Shown here: piece after piece, positions 26,785 through 33,410 of the stretch
Layout: each line of letters begins with the position of its first letter
Position numbering within the stretch: the stretch's first letter is position 1
Assembly: GCA_005518205.2 (NCBI GenBank)
Contig: RFFC02000001.1
Location: 237,551-301,550, forward strand
DNA length: 64,000 bases
Direction: 5' to 3'
Origin: Hormoscilla sp. GUM202
Lineage (GTDB): Bacteria; Cyanobacteriota; Cyanobacteriia; Cyanobacteriales; Desertifilaceae
The notes under the pieces: model-generated
Database searches by the model: none
The model's input: only the letters and a program-made list of their open reading frames with translations
Told to the model about the DNA's origin: nothing
Position numbers and translations under genes: made by a program

Positions 26785-26979
26785 TGTGGCCACCGTATTC
26801 TAAATGTCGAATTCCGGATCTAACTGTTCTACCTGATAACCTGCCACTTGGCCTCCTGTTTTCTTTATCTCTAGTCCTTTCTTGCAGAATAGACGAAAAG
26901 CGTTTGGGAAAAATTTGCTCTGCCGACAGTATGTTATCGTGATTGAAGAGGCCATATGTGAGATAGAATTGACTTATTC

Positions 26980-27238
26980 TTGGCAAAAGTAAGCTTAATG
27001 TCAGAGAGAATTGACTTATTCTCGCCAAGACTAAGCCTATTGAGGGCGAAAATCGACTTATTCTCGGTCGGAATGAATTTATTCTCGGTCGGAATGAATT
27101 TATTCTCGGTCGGAATAAACTTATTCTCGGTCGGAATGAATTTATTCTCGGTCGGAATAAACTTATTCTCGGTCGGAATGAATTTATTCTCGGTCGGAAT
27201 GGATTTATTCTCGGTCGGAAACGAGAGATTGTGGGTAA
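26980..27238. repeat. 21-bp minisatellite, about eight units
   Basis: Unit ttattctcggtcggaatgaat repeated about eight times at 27055-27222, preceded by degenerate units from 26960. The unit length is a multiple of three, so four of the six frames stay open; the plus frame reads (MNLFSVG)n. It begins 16 bases after the cysteine desulfurase stop on the minus strand. I do not accept it as a gene. An alternative is a recombination-expanded spacer. Confidence 0.85.
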
Positions 27239-28402
27239 TTACATGGTCTGAGCTTGGCGGAGAGATTGGATAGTGCCGATCGCCTGCTGGGCCACCCGAT
27301 CGATTTGGTCTTTGGTATTAAAGCGTCCGATACCAAAGCGCAGGGAAGCAAAAGCCAATTTTTCATCTCTACCCAGGGCGAGGATCGCGTGGGAGGGAGC
27401 AATTTTGGTGGAGGTACAAGCGGCACCAGAGGACACGGCGACTGTGGGTTGCAATCCTAATAATAGGGCCGAACCATCCACGCCTGCAACGCTGACATTC
27501 AGGTTTCCCGGGAGTCGGGTTTCGGGATGTCCATTCAGATAAATCCCCTCTAACTCACTCAAATGCTGCCATAATCTCTGTCGGAGTTGCCTCAGGCGTT
27601 TGGTCTCGGATGGCATTTCCGCAAGTCCTAATTCTACTGCTGTGGCGAACCCGACAATTTGGGGAGTATAAAGAGTACCAGAACGCATACCCCGTTCCTG
27701 TCCGCCCCCATGCAGTTGGGGAGCAATTTTGACTCTGGGGTGGCGGCGACGGACGTATAATGCGCCAATGCCTTTGGGTCCGTAAACTTTGTGCGCGGTT
27801 AAGGACATTATGTCTATCTGCATGCTTTCCACGTCTAGAGGTATTTTCCCGATCGCCTGTGCTGCGTCAGTATGGAAAAGCGATTCATGGTGACGACAGA
27901 GTGCGCCTATTTCCGCCAAAGGTTGGATAACGCCAATTTCATTATTGGCCGCCATGACAGAAACCAGAATAGTATCGGGACGGAAAGTTTTTTCCAGTTG
28001 AGAGAGGTCGATTAAGCCATCCCTGCGGACAGGGAGATAAGTGACTTCAAACCCCAGGGACTCCAGGTATTTGCAGGGGTCGAGAACTGCGTTATGCTCT
28101 GTTTCCAGAGTAATAATGTGACGCCCTTTGCTAAAATAGGCTTCAGCCACTCCTTTAATGGCCAAATTGTTGGCTTCCGTCGCGCCGCTAGTGAAGACGA
28201 TCTCTTCTGGGGTGCCGTGAATGGCGTCGGCGATGGTTTGGCGAGACTTTTTGACAGCTGCTTCTGCTTCCCAACCGTAAGCATGGGTAATGCTGGCGGG
28301 GTTGCCAAAATGTTCCGTGAAATAGGGTAGCATGGCCGCAAGTACGCGATCGTCTAGGGGGGTAGTGGCGTGACAGTCCAGATAGATGGGACGAGTAGAC
28401 AT
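27239..28402 (-). CDS. Cysteine desulfurase, IscS/NifS type
   Basis: 387 residues. Fold-type I PLP enzyme that takes sulfur from L-cysteine for iron-sulfur clusters and thio-modifications. Seen: YLDCHATTPLD at the start, TSGATEANNLA, the His-Asp region of the cofactor, PLP-lysine in SLTAHKVYGPKG, and the catalytic persulfide Cys in SSGAACTS. Normal length. Cyanobacteria usually have several paralogues, so I give no gene symbol. Stands alone on the minus strand; a hairpin agtcggttaaaaccgact lies 85 bases upstream. Confidence 0.92.
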   Translation of the reverse strand: MSTRPIYLDCHATTPLDDRVLAAMLPYFTEHFGNPASITHAYGWEAEAAVKKSRQTIADAIHGTPEEIVFTSGATEANNLAIKGVAEAYFSKGRHIITLETEHNAVLDPCKYLESLGFEVTYLPVRRDGLIDLSQLEKTFRPDTILVSVMAANNEIGVIQPLAEIGALCRHHESLFHTDAAQAIGKIPLDVESMQIDIMSLTAHKVYGPKGIGALYVRRRHPRVKIAPQLHGGGQERGMRSGTLYTPQIVGFATAVELGLAEMPSETKRLRQLRQRLWQHLSELEGIYLNGHPETRLPGNLNVSVAGVDGSALLLGLQPTVAVSSGAACTSTKIAPSHAILALGRDEKLAFASLRFGIGRFNTKDQIDRVAQQAIGTIQSLRQAQTM

Positions 28403-28529
28403 GGTTAGCGATTACGGTATACAATTCATTTCTAGATTAGTCTCCTGGTCCGCCGTTCAAACCCCCGGCTAAAAGCTAAAGTCGGTTAAAACCGACTAAT
28501 AACATAATGCGGTAAGGACGCTCAAAATG

Positions 28530-29174
28530 TCAAGCATGGGGATTTTCTCTGACGAGGTGACCGATTTTTTTCAAGATTTTCAGAACAGTATACAATACAT
28601 TCTCACGACGATGGGAGAGTGTGAGCTCATCCGACAAAGCATACTGGGGCTTGTCTTGCTTGGATAACTTGATAAACAAGAAATTATTGCCATTGGTCAC
28701 CAAACCATAAACTGTCGGAGTTGGATGGGGGTTTGCCATCATATAGAATAAGGCTTGGGGGATGCCGTTGAGCAAGGATAAGCCGGCATTTTTTGATTCG
28801 ATCGTCAGTAACCATAAATGGTCTTGCAACACGACGATATCAAGGCGACCGCGCACGATTTCATCTCGGTCTGCTACAGCAAGCTCAACTGTCTGTTCAT
28901 CTAGGATATCAAAGGGAAGTTGATAGAAATCAGTCCAGACTAGCATGGGACCTAGTACGGTCATTTTAACCATGTTTTCCGAGATTTGGCGGCGCTTAAT
29001 CAAGCTGATATAGTTGAGTTTGACTCGGTCTAGCGCTTGTTTTTCCAAATCAGTGATGTCCGGCAGGTTCTCGTTCCACTCGGGAACGAATTGTTCATCT
29101 TCAGTCTGGGTGAGGCCAAATTTGCTTTCAACATCAATGATGTTCAGTTTTTGGGCTGGGATTATTTCTACCAT
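28530..29174 (-). CDS. PD-(D/E)XK-type restriction-endonuclease-like protein
   Basis: 214 residues. The stretch RGRLDIVVLQDHLWLLTIES followed by K gives a D-(x)n-ExK arrangement typical of nuclease-like folds, and the C-terminal region resembles cyanobacterial proteins annotated as type I restriction R subunits. No methylase or helicase is adjacent, so it is an orphan. Role unknown. Confidence 0.65.
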   Translation of the reverse strand: MVEIIPAQKLNIIDVESKFGLTQTEDEQFVPEWNENLPDITDLEKQALDRVKLNYISLIKRRQISENMVKMTVLGPMLVWTDFYQLPFDILDEQTVELAVADRDEIVRGRLDIVVLQDHLWLLTIESKNAGLSLLNGIPQALFYMMANPHPTPTVYGLVTNGNNFLFIKLSKQDKPQYALSDELTLSHRRENVLYTVLKILKKIGHLVRENPHA

Positions 29175-29391
29175 AGTAAGATAACTCCGATCTCATCTAC
29201 ATTAGATTGTATCACATCTTGACTGAGATAGCATAGCTAGCGAAACAAAACCGACAGTGCTTATGAATTTTGACCCCAAAATCTCAAAATGTGCTTGACA
29301 ATTTACAAGTTTATGTTCATAATAAATTTATTGGCTATCAAGTAGAGATCGTCGCGTCTCTACCTTTCTGGCGGGAATTGTTAGGTGAAAA
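29175..29391. other. Short intergenic segment
   Basis: About 220 bases between two minus-strand genes. AT-rich; no gene or clear terminator seen. Confidence 0.4.
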
Positions 29392-29736
29392 TTATTGGAT
29401 GGCAAAATCGGTGTACTTGCGCATGGAGGGGGGATAAAATGCTAAGACTATGTCCTGCTTGGGAACTCCCAATTCTACTAAGGCATTGGCAATTCCGTCT
29501 TCTGTGCCATCCTGGTGAATCCAGATTTTACCATCTTTAATAGCTAAATGTAGCACGCAACCATAGTTACGCATCTCGCGCTCCGTCCACCCCACATGCA
29601 CTAACTGGTAACGATCGCGTTGGCGATCGAATATCAGTTGCTTCTCAAATTCGCATTCAGTAGAGTTAGGGGCCGATCGCTGCACTTTCTCTGTGAGTAG
29701 CTGTTGAATGTACTGCCGATACTGTTCTACTGCCAT
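29392..29736 (-). CDS. xisI: XisI-type protein
   Basis: 114 residues, matching the XisI family (fdxN element excision controlling factor): EQYRQYIQQLL at the start, VHVGWTEREMRNYGCVLHLA, KIWIHQDGTEDGIANAL, and YPPSMRKYTDFA at the end. It overlaps xisH by 10 bases, so the two are translationally coupled. In Anabaena XisH/XisI control XisF-mediated excision of the fdxN element; here no such element or xisF is in the window, and this pair is one of many orphan copies found in cyanobacteria. Confidence 0.93.
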   Translation of the reverse strand: MAVEQYRQYIQQLLTEKVQRSAPNSTECEFEKQLIFDRQRDRYQLVHVGWTEREMRNYGCVLHLAIKDGKIWIHQDGTEDGIANALVELGVPKQDIVLAFYPPSMRKYTDFAIQ

Positions 29737-30137
29737 AGAGTAATCTCCTCCCGATCTGGATCGTAAATCACAAGACGCAACTGACTGCGTCGAACGGCGG
29801 TTTTAATGAACTGCAAGCTGAAAAAATCTGCGTATATTTTAAAGGGAACTGCAAGGTACAGCACCCGTTCTGGATCTTTTTCTGACAAAGCATAGAGATA
29901 ATCTATGTATTGCCCGTGTGCGGTATGGAACTCTGAAATAAGCGATCGACCGAGAAAGCTTTTGATTTCAACTGCGATTTTACTGCCGTCCCGTTCTGCA
30001 CCAATAAGTTGCTCTGCTCCCAAATCGATGTACATTTCCACACCACCCACGGCGATTTCATAGGGATCGTGGGTGATGGTCCAACCATCCTTCTGGAGTG
30101 CAACTTTCACAGTGTCATGAAAGATGTCTTTGGCCAT
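29727..30137 (-). CDS. xisH: XisH-type protein
   Basis: 136 residues, XisH family, with a nuclease-like core: ERDGSKIAVEIKSFLGRS, where D/E/K positions fit a PD-(D/E)XK fold. MAKDIFHDTVKVALQKDGW at the start and REEITLWQ at the end are family-typical. Upstream gene of the xisHI pair. Enzymatic activity has not been shown for the family. Confidence 0.93.
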   Translation of the reverse strand: MAKDIFHDTVKVALQKDGWTITHDPYEIAVGGVEMYIDLGAEQLIGAERDGSKIAVEIKSFLGRSLISEFHTAHGQYIDYLYALSEKDPERVLYLAVPFKIYADFFSLQFIKTAVRRSQLRLVIYDPDREEITLWQ

Positions 30138-30231
30138 GTCTTATCTGCTGCATCTACTAGATTTATTGTATCTCATCTTAGGGGAGATCCTCCTCGTGCC
30201 CCTCGTTGCTAGTTTCTAGCTAGCAACGTTT

Positions 30232-30325
30232 CCAGGAGGCAGAGCAGACTCTCAGGACACGAGGCAGAGCCTCAGAATGTACGTTCCCTGCCAGAGTCGG
30301 CTCTGCCTGGGAACGAGGCGAACAA
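30232..30325. repeat. Dispersed cgttccc/gggaacg repeat cluster
   Basis: Contains aggcagagc, cgttccctgcc and gcctgggaacgagg, belonging to the same repeat family as 22160-22420. Confidence 0.6.
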
Positions 30326-30342
30326 GGATTAGTGCTACGATC

Positions 30343-31602
30343 GTGACTTACCAAACTACATCCGATTGGGTACTCTTGAAAAACATCAGTTGGCCAACCT
30401 ATGTAGCCATGCTGGCAGAAATGGGGAGGGCGGAACCAGACTCGGGATTCTACATTCAGAACGAACCGCTGATGAGAAACAAAAAAGAACTTGACTTGAC
30501 CAAAGACCCCCCTCCTGACTTAGTGCTAGAAGTAGATTATACCTCATCTGTTGACAGACAGATAATTTATGCCGCTTTGGGAGTTCCGGAACTGTGGCGC
30601 TACGAGGAACAAGTAGCGTAGGGTTCCCGGAGCCTGCAGATTTACCAAATGCAAGCAGGACGATATGTACCCTGCACGTGCGATTTGTTCCGGTATAAAC
30701 TGAAACACAGTGAAAGCCGGGTCGGTTCTATAAGCCGACAACTTTGGTATCATGAGGGTCCAAACCCCTCCCCCCAAGTACGGGGGTGACTCCGGTCCTT
30801 AGTGCTGCGAAGTGACATCATCGTGGTGCGGAGCAAGGACTTAAGTGTAGGCCATCTGGTAGCTCAAACCGGAAACGCCGCTAGGGAAATGCTCATGGCT
30901 AGAAAAAACGAACCTACTTAAACCTCGTTAACATAAACCAGCGAAAGAGCTGATACGCTGGCCCAAAAGGGATAGGAAGCAAGGTATCAACTTTTTGTAG
31001 TGGTTGATAGCGTACTCCATAAAGCTCCCGGGGGAATGTAGGGGCCTAAAAGCATCAATAATGATACCAAGGAACAAAGTAATCTCCAGTGTGCTATCCA
31101 CCGGGTATGTCTGTTGGGTGGATAAGTTAGATGATAAACGTAAGCCGCTGGGGAAGGGATGTCCTAAGAAGCTAATGCCTAGGGTAATGCCTTGGATATG
31201 CAGATGTGGGACGGTGATGATAGGAAACAATTGGGACAAGTAATTCTGATTAATGTTACGGTGGCCAGCTCCTAAGGGGAGTTTAGGTTATAACTTCCTG
31301 GTAAAACGGCCCAGTAAATAGTGATACTAAAGGTTTGTCGGCAGCTCCACTCACAGCCAGGATAGGGATAAACGAACAGATTGTAAGGCAAACCAGGAGC
31401 AATCTTGGCAAGCTGCCCAAGGAAAGGGCCTATCACCCAGTAGCCGGATGCATTGAAAGGTGCAAGTCCGGTTCCGAAAGGGAGGGTTGGGAAGCGATTC
31501 CTAGCTCGACCCCGACCGGGATCTCCTACCTTTGCCAATCTGCCCCTGAGGGAAATACCTAGGTTTCTAGAAAAAAGTTGGGAAATAGGGGAACTGCCCT
31601 AG
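30343..31602 (+). pseudogene. Uma2 (DUF820) nuclease-like gene, decayed and split by group II intron 2
   Basis: Exon 1 (30343-30677) encodes a shortened Uma2-type protein: VLLKNISWPTYVAMLAEM, a gap where 60-70 residues of the family are missing, then KELDLTKDPPPDLVLEVDYT, ALGVPELWRY and LQIYQMQAGRYVPC. A 21-base insertion at 30610-30630 (gtagcg...gagc) adds an in-frame stop. Joining position 30677 to 31518 continues the frame as TGSPTFANLPLREIPRFLEK to a stop at 31602, which is the normal C-terminal pattern of the family. So the intron sits exactly in the gene, which is already a pseudogene. Uma2 proteins are of a PD-(D/E)XK type with unproven function. Confidence 0.8.
30678..31517 (+). mobile_element. 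Group II intron 2, without reverse-transcriptase ORF
   Basis: Begins GTGCGATTTG and ends CTCGACCCCGACC; 840 bases. Domain V is intact: agccggatgca pairs with tgcaagtccggtt across a gaaa loop. The boundaries are set by restoration of the Uma2 reading frame (30677 to 31518). No intron-encoded protein. Related to introns 1 and 3. Confidence 0.88.
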
Positions 31603-31713
31603 ACGCGAGTCTTTCAAAACTTGGGTCAGACAGCAGTTGGCAGAACTTCCATGAAATGTGCTAGCCTAGATGGGGTTAAGCTAAAGACTAAAGCAATTCG
31701 GAGCCTTGGAGCG

Positions 31714-32004
31714 ATGCCAAGTCAACAGGACACAACGCAAGTCACATTTTATTATGACAATGGAGAGTCAGAAGCCTTTAATCTACCAGTTCCGCCCGCC
31801 GAATTCAAGAAGCAAGTCAATCTGTTGTTGGAAAGACCCTGGTTGACATTCCATCTGTTCGATCAAACAGTATTCATCTGCATGGCCCGGGTGGTGAAGG
31901 TGGAGGCTTCACCTCCTCTGTCGGAAATAGTGGGAGTCGGGGTGTTTCCGAATGCAGATCGGGTGACGGCTATGCAGCGGGGTGCTACCGGCAGATTTAT
32001 TTAG
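31714..32004 (+). CDS. Conserved cyanobacterial hypothetical protein
   Basis: About 96 residues from ATG 31714 (MPSQQDTTQVTFYYDNGESE); ATG 31621 or 31651 would add a poorly convincing N-terminus that reaches into the intron-adjacent region. It contains the segment FHLFDQTVFICMARVVKVE and ends ATGRFI. I do not recognise the family. It is followed 31 bases later by the DUF362 gene, likely in one operon. Confidence 0.55.
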   Translation: MPSQQDTTQVTFYYDNGESEAFNLPVPPAEFKKQVNLLLERPWLTFHLFDQTVFICMARVVKVEASPPLSEIVGVGVFPNADRVTAMQRGATGRFI

Positions 32005-32035
32005 TTTGTTGTTAATTATTGTGGAAGTAACATTG

Positions 32036-33001
32036 ATGTCTACTGTCAGTTTAATTCGGGCCTCCTCCTATGAGTTGCAAGAACTGCGGCAGTCTGTGTT
32101 CCAGATGCTGGAACCTCTGGGAGGAATAGAGGCTATTGTCAAACCGGGCGATCGGGTGTTGCTGAAACCCAATTTGCTGACTGGTTCTCGTCCGACGAAG
32201 GAATGCGTGACGCGCAAAGAACTGGTGTACTGCGTAGCCCAACTGGTGCAAGCAGCTGGAGGCAAGCCGTTTTTGGGAGATAGTCCCGCATTTGGCAGTG
32301 CTAAAGGTGTGGCGAAGGCAAATGGTTATCTGGAATCCCAAGCCTGCCCAGAATTGAATTTGCCGATTGTGGAATTCCACGGCCAGCGCTATGAGACTGT
32401 CAGCGAAGAATTTAATCATCTGCGCCTGTGCAAAGAGGCGATGGATGCTGATGTGGTGATTAACTTGCCTAAGGTAAAATCTCACGCGCAGCTGACCATG
32501 ACGATGGGGGTGAAAAACCTGTTCGGTTGCGTGCCAGGGAAGATGAAAGCTTGGTGGCACCTGGAAGCAGGCAAAGATAGCGCCCGCTTTGGGGAAATGT
32601 TGGTGGAAACGGCGCGGGCAATTAACCCAGATTTGACGATTATTGATGGTATCATTGCTCATGAAGGTAATGGTCCGATTAATGGCGAACCCCGTCATCT
32701 GGGAATTTTGGGCGCTGCTACTAATGTGTTTGCCATAGATAGCTCAATGCTAGCAATTCTTCAGGTTGACCCCGCAACTGTGCCGACCGCAGCAGCTTGC
32801 CAGCGACTGGGACTCTGGCAGGCGATCGGGGATATTGATTTTCCCCTGCTGCACCCCGAGGAACTGCTTGTTGATGACTGGAAATTGGCAGCATCTCTCG
32901 TCCCGATCGATTTTGGGCTGCCTCGGGTGCTCAAGTCTACCTTCAAGCATCTCTATATCCGCTTTATCAAAGAGCCGATCGGTGCTTATGCTGGTCGCTA
33001 A
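32036..33001 (+). CDS. DUF362 domain protein
   Basis: 321 residues. DUF362 family pattern: LRQSVFQMLEPLGG, KPGDRVLLKPNLLTG, ADVVINLPKVKSHAQLTMTM with GVKNLFG following, and IIDGIIAHEGNGPINGEPR. Members are often associated with iron-sulfur ferredoxins; this copy has no ferredoxin domain. The start is ATG 32036, with GGAAG 8 bases upstream; an earlier start at 31982 overlaps the preceding gene. Biochemical role unknown. Confidence 0.88.
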   Translation: MSTVSLIRASSYELQELRQSVFQMLEPLGGIEAIVKPGDRVLLKPNLLTGSRPTKECVTRKELVYCVAQLVQAAGGKPFLGDSPAFGSAKGVAKANGYLESQACPELNLPIVEFHGQRYETVSEEFNHLRLCKEAMDADVVINLPKVKSHAQLTMTMGVKNLFGCVPGKMKAWWHLEAGKDSARFGEMLVETARAINPDLTIIDGIIAHEGNGPINGEPRHLGILGAATNVFAIDSSMLAILQVDPATVPTAAACQRLGLWQAIGDIDFPLLHPEELLVDDWKLAASLVPIDFGLPRVLKSTFKHLYIRFIKEPIGAYAGR

Positions 33002-33410
33002 AAGGTAGTCCAGAAACCCGGTTTCCAAACTCACATCTTGCGCTTTTCCCGATAGCCCGCCGGGGGTTGCAAACTCCCGCGTTCCCAGGCGGGAGCCAGG
33101 GAACGCCGGGGTTTGAACAAGAGGCGGGCTAACAACGAAGCGAAAGAGGAGATCGCCAGGCAACCGGTTAGAACGGGCGATCGGGAATATTTGGCGTGTA
33201 GTTTACCCAGAGGCAGAAGGTGATAGAATAGAGATGCTTGACTAGAGGCAGAGCCTCAAATTGTCGTTCCCAGGCTGCGCCTAGGAACGAGAGAATTTCA
33301 GCCCGCGCAGGCGGGCTTTGTTCCTGTAGCCGGACCCCTCGTTCCCACGGCTCTGCCTGGGAACGGGTTCGGGCCTTTAGGGTTCGGGCGTTCTAACGAA
33401 GAGAAGAAAG
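33002..33410. repeat. Repeat-rich spacer before the protease gene
   Basis: Holds several cgttccc/gggaacg palindromes (33072-33110, 33258-33290, 33348-33370) and the complement of the 25140-25170 sequence (ctttgttcctgtagccggac). Open frames across it are made of repeats. The protease leader begins at its end with an AGAAGAAAG ribosome binding site. Confidence 0.7.

Larger units (their letters stand above)
25251..26870 (-). pseudogene. Fibronectin type III-like domain remnant, split by an IS element
   Basis: Reading the minus strand and removing the ISKra4-type element gives VAGYQVEQLDPEFD..., then ATSTSTSIITLARAGEKYRV with IAFNQAGMATPSNTVRV following, the usual last strands of an FN3 domain, and a stop at 25251. 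The frame is broken near the junction (a stop after EFDI). Probably the C-terminus of a secreted or surface protein whose 5' part is gone. Confidence 0.55.

Noticed and set aside
26980..27273. Protein of (MNLFSVG)n
   Set aside because: Produced by a 21-bp minisatellite open in four frames; no start signal or conserved flanks.
32051..32698. 215-codon ORF opposite the DUF362 gene
   Set aside because: Antisense shadow; the plus strand has clear DUF362 motifs.
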